Below, in pieces: positions 11,688 to 21,487 of a DNA stretch of 64,000 nt. Position 1 is the stretch's first letter. Each line of letters begins with the position of its first letter. Source of the DNA: Nageia nagi (taxonomy: Eukaryota; Pinophyta). The notes beneath the pieces are model-generated. The model had not been told where the DNA came from, did no database searches, and saw nothing but the letters and a program-made list of their open reading frames with translations. The translations under genes were made by a program, and so were the position numbers. Where the stretch lies: the NCBI GenBank assembly GCA_050084985.1, contig JBITNC010000001.1, positions 180,048,001-180,112,000 on the forward strand, read 5' to 3'.

Positions 11688-11972
11688 TGTACAACGAGTT
11701 TCTCACGTAGAGCAAACTCACCACGGAGGTATAGAATGTACAACAAGTTCCTCACGCAGAGCGAACTTACCACAGAGGTATATTAATTATATGCTCAAAA
11801 TTTGTACAACAAGTTTCTCACGCAGAGCAAACTCACCACAGAGGTATAAAATGTACAACAAGTTTGTCACGTAGAGCAAACTTACCACTGAGGTATCAAA
11901 TAATCAACACTCTATAATAACAATTGTACAACAAGTTTGTCATGCAGAGTAAACTTACTAACAAGGTCTAGA
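11688..11972 (-). repeat. Five-copy repeat in element B 3' untranslated region
   Basis: Five copies of a unit of about 46 bp, starting near 11688, 11737, 11803, 11852 and 11925. Each begins TGTACAAC on the plus strand and contains CAGAGCAAACTCACCA with small changes. Spacing varies from 49 to 73 bp. Single copies occur at the same place in other family members. Confidence 0.85.
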
Positions 11973-12026
11973 ATGTACAATCAAAAAAGGCCTCTTAGAG
12001 GTGAAGTTGTCATCACTAACAAAAGT

Positions 12027-12713
12027 TTAAACTTCACTCCCCCTTGAGGGCAACTTCACCAACCCTAGAGAATCCCTAAGCTTGCAGAACTGAGCTTCAG
12101 GAAGGGGCTTGGTGAACAAATCAGCAGAGTTTTCAGTAGATGGACAATACTGCAAGTGTATGATGTCATCTAGAACCTTCTCCCTGATAAAATGAGCTTG
12201 GATTTCTACATGTTTGGTTCACTGATGGAACACAAGATTCTTAGCCAAAGAGATAGCCGATTGATTATCTGACGAAATAAGAGATGGGCCATTTTGCTTA
12301 TACCCAATTTCGTTCAAAAGATGCCTCAACCAAATAACATCTTGGGCAGCAACAGACATGGCTCGATATTTAGCTTTAGTGGTAGAAAGAGTCACAGTAG
12401 GTTGCTTCTTGGAAGCCCAAGAGATAGCACCTGAACCAATGCTAAACACATATGCAGAGGTTGATTTTTTGTCATCTCTATCTCCCCCATAATCAGAATC
12501 TGAGAACCCTGAGAGAACAATCAAGGGCACTTTGGAATACTTAAGAGTAAGATCCTTTGTCCTTGCGACATACCTCAAGATTTGCTTAACAGCATTGAGG
12601 TGTTCAACATATGGTTTTTGCATGAATCGTGCCATCAGATTCACTGCAAAGGCAATATCAAGACGAGAGATAGTCAGATACAGAAGACTACCAATCAATT
12701 ATCTATAAGTTGT
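12027..12713 (-). pseudogene. Element B RNase H
   Basis: C-terminal domain of the copia polyprotein, ending LPSRGSEV and TAA (12027-12029). Visible words are SLLYLTISRLDIAFAVN, SDSDYGGDRDDKKSTS, SIGSGAISWASKKQ and LISSDNQSAISLA, all standard for copia RNase H. The acidic residues of the fold are still present. Two stops break it: one before MIGSLLY (a former CAA) and one after VFHQ (a former CGA). It degrades the RNA strand during reverse transcription. Confidence 0.9.
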
Positions 12714-13490
12714 AGCATCAGCCAACTGAGAATCTGAGCTCAGTGATACAACTATTCTAGGAGAAACATGTATTGTAGCATATTTACACTCCTCCATTCC
12801 AAACTTTTGCAAGATGTCTGATATATACTTAGATTGACTAAGATAAGTACAATCTTTGTGTTGGTATACTTGCATCCCAAGATAGTAATGCAATAGACCT
12901 AGATCAGTCATTTCAAATGTTGCCTTGAGTTTGGAGATGCACTCTTGGATGATTTCAATATTATTGCCTGTTATGAGAAGATCATCCACATAAAGGAGAA
13001 TTATGACCAAGTCTTTTCCTTGATTGAGTACATATAGATCTGAATCTGAGAAGCACTTGGAAAAACTAATATCTGTAAAGAATCTTGAAATTTTCTTGTA
13101 CCATGCTCTAGGTGCTTACTTAAGTCCATACAAAGACTTCTTTAGCTTACACACAAGAGACTCTTTTCCTTCTAGAATAAATCCTTCTGGTTGATTCATG
13201 TAGATTTCAACATCCAAGTCACCATTGAGAAATGCACTTTTGACATCAAGTTGAAAAGCTTTCCATCCTTGAGCTGCAGAAAGAGCAAGGATTATTCTGA
13301 CAGTAGGCATTTTGGCCACAGGAGCAAAGGTTTCCTCATAATCAATACCATATTTTTGAGCGAATCCTTTGGCCACTAACCTTGCTTTGTACTTTTCAAT
13401 TTTTCCATCAGAATTGTATTTGACCTTGTATATCCATTTATTGCCAATCACATTTTTCTCATTGGGATAAGGAACCAAATCCCAAGTTTC
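12714..13490 (-). pseudogene. Element B reverse transcriptase
   Basis: A copia RT from WDLVPYPNEKN to the RNase H junction. It contains [61 protein letters not shown] and LLYVDDLLITGNN. All three catalytic aspartates remain. The stop just after YGLK is TAA where family members have CAA-like sequence. Apart from that stop the domain looks recently active. Confidence 0.92.
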
Positions 13491-14440
13491 ATTTTTCATG
13501 AGCGCCTCATACTCAACTTTCATAGCTTCCATCCAACACTCTTGCTTGGAAGCTTCTTTGAAGGTTGATGGCTCATGTGTATTATCAATTTTGGCAAATA
13601 AAGAGCTATTCAAGGTCATACACCTTGTAATTCTCTGTGCTGAAGAATTTTGCTCTTGTGGTGACTTCTCTACATGATTATCCAACCAGTTTGGTACAGG
13701 CAAAGAATCATCTTTATCAGACACCTCAGCATGAGAGGTTGTATCCTCAGAAAGTTCATTGAACTTGACATCCCTAGAAATAAAGACTGTTTTATGGGAT
13801 GAAGAGTAGAGCCTGTAACCTCTATGCTGATTATCATACCCCACAAAGATGCATTTTTCTAATCGTTTATCTAGCTTCTTTCTTTTCTCTGAGGTAATAA
13901 AGGCAAATGCATCACAACTGAAGACCCTGAAGTGTGAGAGGTTAGGTTTCTTTCCTGTCCATGCTTCATATGGAGTTTTACCTTCAACTGCCTTAGTAGG
14001 ACACCTATTTAGGGTATGAATAGCAGTGTGAACAGCTTCTCCCCATAAGAAACTAGGAAGGTTACCCAACATACATCTTACCATTTCCATAATGGTGCGA
14101 TTCTTCCTTTCAGCAACTCCATTTTGCTGAGGGGTGTAAGGGATTATGAATTGTCACTTAATCCCATGTTTAACACAATAGTTGTTAAACTCATTGCTAT
14201 TATATTCACCCCCATTATCAGATCTCAGCATCTTGATCTTAAAATCAGTTTGATTTTCAACAAGTGCCTTGAAGTCTCTAAACCTATCAAAAGTTTGATC
14301 CTTGTGCTCAAGTAGATAACCAAATGTCATCCTACTGAAGTCATCAATGAAGGTCAGAACATAAGAAGCTCCACCTAGTGACTTAGTCTGAAAAGGATCC
14401 ATCAAATTTGAATGCACAAGCTGAAGAGGATGAGTAGCCC
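13491..14440 (-). pseudogene. Element B integrase
   Basis: The core begins VHSNLMDPFQ, where the first catalytic aspartate (usual HSDL or HLDL) is asparagine. The second is kept in LRSDNGGEYNSNEF. The glutamate lies in the AERKNRT stretch after a stop at KHGIK (TGA, a former CGA). Then come FLWGEAV, PYEAWTGKKP, LSHFRVFSCDAF and CIFVGYDNQ. The long 13116-14090 frame also contains the link to RT. The D-to-N change alone would block strand transfer. Confidence 0.9.
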
Positions 14441-15010
14441 GAGTTGCCTTATCTTTTTCAAACTTTTGCCTATGCATCTTTCCTAGAATGCACCTTTCAC
14501 AAAGACCAATTGTGGGTGAAATATTAGGTAAACCTTCCACAAGTGCTTGAGTTTTCATATCTTGAATACTCTTGTGGTTAAGGTGTCCTAATCGTTGATG
14601 CCAAAGATTACCTTTTGAACAAACATTTACAGCAAGACAAATCTTTGAAGGTACTTGATCCACAATATAAAGGTCATCCTTTACTGATCCTTTCATCAAG
14701 GTGGCAAGTCCTTTCTTAACACACCAGGAGTGTGAGGTAAACTTAAATGAGCATCCTTTCCTTGTAATATGAATTACGGAGATAAGATTCATTCTTAGTT
14801 TAGGCACATAAAAGACATTACCAAGAGTCTTTCCATGAATCTTCACACTCCCTATTTTGTGAACATTAAGGACTGTATTATCACCTATCACAACTACATC
14901 CTTTTTGTACTTATGAAAGTTTTCAAACTTATCCTTTTCATAACACATGTGATTAGTGCATCCTAAATCAATAATCCAATCATTTGAAATAGTTTGAGTC
15001 ATTGAGTAGT
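14441..15010 (-). pseudogene. Element B protease and GAG-pre-integrase domain
   Basis: An open stretch inside the 466-codon frame at 14154-15554. The protease is recognised by DWIIDLGCTNHMCYEKDKF, where the catalytic DSG motif reads DLG, followed by VVVIGDNTVL and NVFYVPKLRMNLISV. The zinc-binding domain follows: LWHQRLGHLNHKSI and CERCILGKMHRQKF. The DSG-to-DLG change may weaken the protease. The frame is continuous with gag upstream and integrase downstream, as in copia elements with one polyprotein. Confidence 0.88.
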
Positions 15011-15947
15011 AGGCAACAGTAGCAGTATGCTTGTTCTTCTTTCTATTATTGAAAGTTCTCACATTTGCATTTCCCTTACCTTTTTGAGCAAATTTCTTTT
15101 TGCGACAATCATACTCTTTGTGCCAAAAGATACCACAAAAGTTACAATTTCCATCAAACTTTTCCTGTGGTGTTGGATTACTTGATCCAGCTTTGTCATT
15201 CCTTTGCCTGTAGTTGCCATGATTGTTGTTGCCCTTTTTGTCATACTTCCTGAAGGTAGATGAGGACTTGTTGTCTTTGAATTTGTAATGTTTAAACTTT
15301 TTCTTGAAAGGAGTTTTGGTTGCTCCTAGAGCAATGCTATTGTCCTTTGGAGAAAGGTTCAACATTTTCTTGTTCAAAGTTTCCTCATGCTTCAGAAGGA
15401 GTCTAGAAAGGTTATCAAGTGAGATGACATCTTCTTCATCATCGAGTCTTATTTCCATAACCGTGACAAAGTTGCTAAACTTTGTAGTAAGGCTTTGAAG
15501 AATGATGAAGACCATGAACTCATCATTGATCCAGTTGCACCCACAACCAACCAATTATGTCCTGAGGTCAATGATTTTATTTAAGTAGATGGAGGCACTT
15601 TCATCTTCACTTTATCAATACTGTAACAACTTTTGTAGAATGGTAAACCTCCTTGAAAATTTGGACCCAAGGTAAATTTTCTTTAGCCTATCCCAAGCTT
15701 CCTTTGCTGAAGTTGATGAAGAGATCATGAGAAGGACATCATCTGAAACTGCACGATAAATCATTGAAGTTGCTAACTCATTTTTTGAGTTGTATACTTC
15801 AAGAGCCTTCTCATTGGTAGGAGCGACCAAGTCTTCACTAACTGTCTGCCATAGCTTCCTTGCTTGTAACTCGACTTTCATACGAGGTTCCCATATTCCA
15901 AAGTTGGAACCGTCGAGTATATGCTTGGGAACGAAGGTTTCAACCAT
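15011..15947 (-). pseudogene. Element B gag
   Basis: Starts at the ATG at 15945-15947, reading MVETFVPKHILDGSNFGIW, a start placed identically in A, C, D and H. A copia gag (UBN2-like) N-terminal region runs to about KLLQY. After stops it continues from VGCGCNWINDEFMVF through the basic linker to a zinc knuckle, CNFCGIFWHKEYDC (CX2CX4HX4C), at about 15110-15155. The open frame seems to extend upstream to 16019, but those codons lie before the acceptor-like TTTTTTGTAG and are not conserved. Gag forms the particle that packages element RNA. Confidence 0.9.
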
Positions 15948-18900
15948 TGCTACAAAAAAGAGTAAATATGTAATAAGAATGCAAAATTTTACAATTTTCC
16001 ATCTATACATATAAAACATCTAATAAGCAAAAATGTCCTACATGTGCAAACTTATTAACCACGATCCATAGATGGATAAAGTTGGGGTTATTTTCTTGTA
16101 TAGAATTAGGCCTTCACCTGGATGCCCGCAAGGTGGAGCCCAGGTACTACCAGTCCTCAACCAGTTGACCTTGGTCAGTAATATACTCTCACAAGGAGAA
16201 GTACTAACTATTTTCCAAGGATCCGATGTATCTTGGACCGGCCATTTTAATTATCTTGATTAAGGTTTTCAGTTTTCCTCCTAGGTTATCAGGATAATCC
16301 CTAAATGGACATGCAAACATGTGGTATCACTACACACGTGCCTGTCCACCTAATAGAGTTATGTCCAATCCAACAGAGGTCTTAGGGGTAATTAAGATGG
16401 ACTTACCACCACTCGGTTCTTCGGACTAAAAGGGCTCCAGTCTGCCCTATCCTCACCTCATGGCTCCCCAAACAAGTCATGTTGTGGAAAATACGTGCGG
16501 ATGTATTCATTTTAGGGGTTACTTTCAAATTTTTGTGTATTGCAAGTATAAAGCAAATGTGCAAAAATATAAAGTAAAGTGAAAATACTCCATCCACATG
16601 AACTTGAAACCTTAAGAGTCCAAAATTGAGTCCAATGGGTTTTGTACTAACCCCTAAAGGACTTTTACATTTTTCATATTTTTGCTCAAGTTCAAAAATA
16701 ATGAATTTTACAAATGCTGTCCTATTTAGCACTAATCCATAACTAAAAACATGTATTATTCCATGACTTAAAATTAAGTTTTAAACATGCATCATGCATT
16801 TTAACTTATAAATTTAAGTACTAAGCATGCTTTAATCCTAACAATGTTAAGAGGCATGCATTTTAAACTTAGCATGCAAGATCCATTTAGCATAACGTAA
16901 ACATTTAAGTAACATGCAAGATCTATTTAGCATCACATGCAAGATCTATTTAGCATAACATGCAAGATCTATTTAGATTTAAGTAAAAAATGATAAAAAT
17001 CCCCCCCATTTTTACTTAAAGTGCTAACAACTTGGATGCTAAAAAATTATGTTTAAGTGTGAGTTTTTCCTTTTTGCCACTTAAGGGGTAAACTTAAAAT
17101 ATTTAAGTGTGACTAAGGCAAAAAAAATCAAATCAAATTGGAAGTGGGTAAAAAAAAATTAAAGACCCAACAACTAAAGGTGGACAAAGAAAATTAAAAA
17201 GGGCCATGTGTAAGCCTCATGGAGGTTGAGAAGCTGGGCAGGGGTGGCAGGAGTGACCAAAGTGTGTAGAAGGGTGGTGAGTCATGTGGAGTGGGAGAGA
17301 CTGGGCTACAGAGGGAGTCCAAGGTGGTAAGGAGGCCGCGTAGGGTGGTGGAGTGCATGTGGGGCAGCCAACCGATGGTTGACCAGTCACGAGCGTGACT
17401 TTAGGGTTGCGAGGGAGGAGGTTGACGTTAAAAAATTGAAGTTGCTCTGCATTTTGTGCAGAGACTTAGAAAGCCATGTGGGTGCAGATCGTGTGATCAT
17501 TTCCGACCATGGAACTGTGTCTGCATCAAGCATGTTAGCGAGGGAGATGAAACACGATCGGCATGGTGTTAAAACAAGTTGTAAACCCTATCAACATGTG
17601 CGTTTGAGCGGGCAATTAATGCAATCCATGGAATGCTGTGTGTAGCCTTGGGAATATCCAGGGAGCATTGCAATCTAGGAAGGAGTGTCCAGAAACATGG
17701 AGGAGGCCAGCAGACGGGAGCAAACATGCGGGTGCCAGTGTGGAGAGCCTGCGATCATAACATTGTATGAAACTGTGTTTACAACGGCATCTCCTTTGGC
17801 TGCACCATGCATCATTATTTAAACAAGCATAGACCCATGCAACGTATCTATTGTGAGAATATCCTACGAGCATGTGTACTCTGGAAAATAGGGTCTGCAT
17901 CAAGCATCTTGGTAAATGATTCTCGTGCGCAGAGTTGGGAAAGCCATTTGATGCATATCCTTGAATCGAGACTGCATCTGGAGGAGGCATTTTGTCAAAC
18001 GAAGGGGGTGCCTGAAGGATGTGGTTGTATGGCTAGTCGCGAGGAGGAGTAAGCACGGGAAGGGGGAGGCAGGCGGAGGAGCGCGGGTGGTGGTGGTCGC
18101 CACCAGACGCCGCGTGTGGGCGGGAGGAGCCACCAGAGGTGCTTCCCGATTAAATTGTAGATGAGTTTAATTTTTATTTAATGACTATAATTAATTTCAT
18201 TTGAGTGGCCCTGACCCGCCCCCTAGATGTATTTGATTTATAGTTTAAATGAAGTTAAAATATAAAAATATACATATATTTTGTTAATTATATTTTAAAC
18301 AGATTTAAAATAAAATATATATATATATATATGTTTGATGTAAAAATAAATATATATATATAATTTTGTTTTGATTATTGTAAACAAAATTAAAAATAAA
18401 TAATATATATTTGTGATTATGTTTTAAACAAAATCAAAAAGAAAATATATATATATAGATATAGATAATTTGAGCCTTTAAATATAGGAGTGTGGCCCTA
18501 AAATTGTGGTAGAACCAAAAAAAAATTGTCCTCCTCTCTAACTTTTTAAATATTCATGCCTCACTAAAAATACCATTAACATAAAAAATGGTATGATATG
18601 TAGGAGAAATGTCACACTAATATAGTACTATTTTTAAGCAAATAGTAATAACATAATACTACTAACATAAAAAATGTTAGTAAAAATATTGGCATTTCAT
18701 AGTATCCTCTTAAAAAAATATAGCATGTATTGAGCATTTTTGTAAAAAAATGCTACTAACATAAGAGGTTAGTAAAAAATACTACTTGCATTGTCATTTT
18801 CATCATATCTTGCAAGAAATAAGCTCCAATATCTCACAAAATATGTTAGTATCTAATGCAATAATCCAAAAAAATGATCAAATAAGGAGGAAATTTATAC

Positions 18901-19008
18901 CTTTTCTTAAAAATTTACCTCACTAATGGGGTGTAAGATGAGGAATGAAGAAGGATGAAGAACCTCCAAGATGTAGCTTCCACACCAAAAGAAGAGCTTC
19001 CACAACAA
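15948..19008 (-). other. Element B leader, probable intron with captured cassette
   Basis: A 3-kb leader between primer site and gag. It has GAG|GTAAAT near 18917-18921 and TTTTTTGTAG at about 15950-15959. The conserved block (about 16060-16700) contains the frame starting MNTSARIFHNM at about 16513. A GC-rich cassette lies at about 17150-18235. The rest is AT-rich with A or T runs and (TA)n at about 18318-18335. Many ATGs precede gag on the sense strand, which would hinder translation of an unspliced RNA. Confidence 0.65.
17200..18150 (-). pseudogene. Captured PPR-like gene fragment in element B leader
   Basis: A GC- and CpG-rich insert with no counterpart in the other copies. On the sense strand I can read four phrases typical of plant pentatricopeptide repeats: MLVGYSHNRY (17850-17873 and on), VSYNVMIAG (17747-17773), MLPGYSQGY (17642-17668) and DTVPWSEMIT (about 17491-17520). 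MLDAD occurs twice, before the first and last. Spacing between the methionines is about 38, 30 and 57 codons, near the 31-36 of PPR repeats. The phrases sit in different frames, so the fragment has frameshifts and is not a working gene. Frames of 124 and 77 codons (17616-17990, 17900-18133) cover parts of it. The nearest alternative is chance similarity in a GC-rich insert. Confidence 0.5.
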
Positions 19009-19009
19009 G

Positions 19010-19021
19010 GCTCTGATACCA
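19010..19021 (-). other. Element B primer binding site
   Basis: Minus-strand TGGTATCAGAGC, two bases after the 5' LTR. This is the usual site for initiator tRNA-Met in plant copia elements. Confidence 0.92.
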
Positions 19022-19023
19022 AT

Positions 19024-19520
19024 TGAAGGATTTGAACTAGATCTAAACAAATCCTCTAGGACCTAAGACTAGGAAGCTAAATCATTCATCATCTATAATT
19101 TTAAGAACATCATTCACACAATATGACACCAATATAATGTGGTTCCTCCCTCCTTGTGAGTACATCCACAACTAGTTCTCTATTCTCAATCTATGCCTCT
19201 CTTACAACTATTCTCTTGCTCTCTCCTACACAACCAAGTAGAGTAATCTTACTCCAAAACTTAGATATGTTACAAGAGGAGAGGCCCTCTATTTATAGCT
19301 TGAGATCACCTCCCTAACCTTCCTTTAACCCAAGGGTAAGGTTAGGGTTACATTAAATGTATCACCTAACTTCAACCTACCAACTAACCACTTTGGTAAA
19401 GTCAAAGTCTACATATTAAATAATTCAATTAATCTCTTAAGGTATCTACATACCCTTAAGTGATTAATTGAATTTACAAGGAGTTTAGATATTCACAATA
19501 TTTCATTACAAATTCTAACA
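19024..19520 (-). repeat. Element B 5' LTR
   Basis: 497 bp, TG...CA, almost identical to 10705-11201. It would hold the element promoter. Confidence 0.95.
19290..19297 (-). promoter_or_regulatory. Element B 5' LTR TATA box
   Basis: TATAAATA on the minus strand in the middle of the LTR, at the same place in every family member (for example 21253-21260, 30936-30943, 47194-47201, 62956-62963). Confidence 0.65.
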
Positions 19521-19525
19521 AGATT

Positions 19526-20968
19526 AAGAGGAATGCAATATCTAGATAAAGTTAAAAAATTGTATGCAAAATCTAGATAAAAATTTAAGTAAAAATTTAT
19601 ACAAATTCCTCCTTTTTACTTAAATATTTATCCCTAAAGATAGCATAATAGCTTAACTTTTAAAAGTATTTGCATGCTAAAAATAAAATCTTTTAAGTAT
19701 CCAAAACAATTCCCCCTTTTATTTAAGTATAGCAAACTTAAAGATAGGTTCATTAAAAAAAACTCTACTAAAAGAACTACTTAAGTAGTTGTAAAGAATT
19801 GCCTATTAATGTCAAAAACATTATGTTTGACACAAAAAATACTTGCCAAAAAATTACTATGTTCATTTCAAATATTTAAAAAAAAAATGTCAAAATACTT
19901 TCAACTATAAAGGAGTATATATATAAAAAAAATATTTAAACTAAGGAGCATGATTACTTGTAAGACATTTAGGTGCATTTAATGTCATAAAAAATCCACA
20001 CTCCACCTAGGTGCATTTAATTTGTCATTAAATTTAATGAACCTTTTGCACTATACTCCATGCATGAGATAAGTTAAGGCATGTCATGATAAAAAAAGGG
20101 TTTGCTTGTAAGGAGGAAGAAAAAAATAAATGCTTTGGAAGTAATGCATCATCCAAGAGTTAATAAGCGTGTAAGAGAAATAAGCAAACAACAAAGTAAA
20201 GGGAAAAAAAGGTGAAATAGAGGGTCAAGAGGGCATAGTCACAAGTGAAGGGTTGTGAGCATAGGCTGTGAGGGCAATCTCAAGCGAAGGCCATGAGGAA
20301 ACCAGACTACAACAGAGGTCCATGGGTTTAGAGGCACAAGAGAGGAGGTGCATAGAGATCATGGTTGAGTAGGGGTTGAGAAGGAGAAGGGCCAAATGAA
20401 GGGCCATGAGTGCGCAACACATGGTAGACATTATTTTAATATCCTACAAATCAAACCCTAGAGTGCTACCCAAATAGTACTCAACAAGAAGAAAGAACAA
20501 TTATTTTTGTAAAAAAGACCTCCCTCCAACTATTGTAAAAATTATAATTGTAATAAAAAAATTATAAGAAAAAATATATTCCTCCCTTTTTTTTTATAAA
20601 AGCAATATACCTCCCCCTTTCGTGCTTACTAACATTTTTTTTAAATATTCCTTAAAAAATATTGTAGCAAATTTGTAATATTATTTTTGTAATAAAAAAT
20701 TGCATATAATAACCCCATTTAAAAAAAAAAATTGCAAGTAACATAAGGGGTTAGTAAAAGAAATTGCAATTTGTTAGGCATATTTTGCTAAAAAAAAAAG
20801 GAACTAACACATAAAAAAAATAACATGTTAGTAGAAAAATGCAATACTCTAACAATAACCAAGAAGGAAGGATATTATACCTTCTCTTAGTTTTACCTCA
20901 ACAAGAAGAGTTTCCAAACCAAGAAGAAGAGCTTCCAAACCAAGAATGTGAAGAGAAGTTCCCAAGGA
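19526..20968 (-). other. Element A leader, LTR-proximal part
   Basis: Continues the A leader on the other side of B. It contains the donor-like GAG|GTAAAA near 20895-20899 and AT-rich stretches. A CT-rich (sense) cassette at about 20190-20460 holds a 68-codon sense frame (20225-20431) with no recognised domain. Together with 9591-10704 the candidate intron of A is about 2.5 kb. Confidence 0.65.
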
Positions 20969-20980
20969 GTTTTGATACCA
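20969..20980 (-). other. Element A primer binding site
   Basis: Minus-strand TGGTATCAAAAC, a slightly changed form of TGGTATCAGAGC, two bases after the LTR. Confidence 0.82.
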
Positions 20981-20982
20981 AA

Positions 20983-21482
20983 TGAGAGAATTGAACTATA
21001 ACATGAACAACTCTAAACTCCCAAAATCATATGAAAGCTCACAAATCTTATTTAACAAACTCATAAAGCAATCTCACAACACAACACAAGATGTAAGTGG
21101 TTCCTCCAACTAGGAGTACATCCACTAACTAGATCTTTACTTCAATCATAAATACAACTCTCTTACAATCCTCCTAATCTCAACTCCTATGCTCTATCCT
21201 ATAGCATAACTTTACTCCATAATTGGTGTATGATCACAAAGAGGGAGCCTTCTATTTATAAGCCAAAATCCCTCTTTGGATCATCCTTTTATCCAATGTA
21301 CAAAAGCATGATATGTACATCCTTTTACCCAAAGGGCATGCTCATGACATGGAGTGTAGGACAAGTTACATTATCATATTCACTTAAATACTTAAGGTAT
21401 CAAATGATACCCTTAAGTATTAGTGAACATACATAGAAGATTATTACATAACCTTTACAACAATGCATTATACATTCTAACA
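20983..21482 (-). repeat. Element A 5' LTR
   Basis: 500 bp, starting TGTTAGAATG on the minus strand and ending CTCTCA, with TATAAATA at 21253-21260 and the inverted repeat at 21387-21421. It is followed by the target duplication ATGAG (21483-21487). Confidence 0.93.
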
Positions 21483-21487
21483 ATGAG

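Larger units (their letters stand above)
10705..19520 (-). mobile_element. Ty1/copia element B, complete and young, nested in A
   Basis: An 8.8-kb element with two 497-bp LTRs and target duplication AGATT (10700-10704 and 19521-19525). The LTRs differ at only 3 positions that I can find, so the insertion is recent. The full minus-strand order is LTR, primer site, 3-kb leader, gag, protease, integrase, RT, RNase H, polypurine tract, LTR. The coding region is nearly full length but has at least five in-frame stops, most of them explained by CAA or CGA turning into TAA or TGA. Integrase also lacks a catalytic aspartate. It must have been moved by proteins from another copy, or died at once. Confidence 0.95.
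2982..21482 (-). mobile_element. Ty1/copia element A, complete outline, hosts element B
   Basis: An 18.5-kb interval bounded by two 500-bp LTRs and flanked by the same 5-bp target duplication, ATGAG, at 2977-2981 and 21483-21487. About 8.8 kb is the nested element B with its duplicated target, and 1.9 kb is a solo LTR, so A itself is about 7.7 kb. The order read on the minus strand is 5' LTR, primer site, leader, gag, protease, integrase, RT, RNase H, polypurine tract, 3' LTR. By eye the two LTRs differ at about 37 of 500 positions, mostly C/T or G/A changes, so the insertion is old. All coding parts carry stops, and gag has an internal deletion. Confidence 0.93.

Noticed and set aside
14124-14315. 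Short plus-strand frames within B pol (13191-13379, 14124-14315, 15065-15498, 15790-16014)
   Set aside because: All are antisense shadows of the gag-pol coding region.
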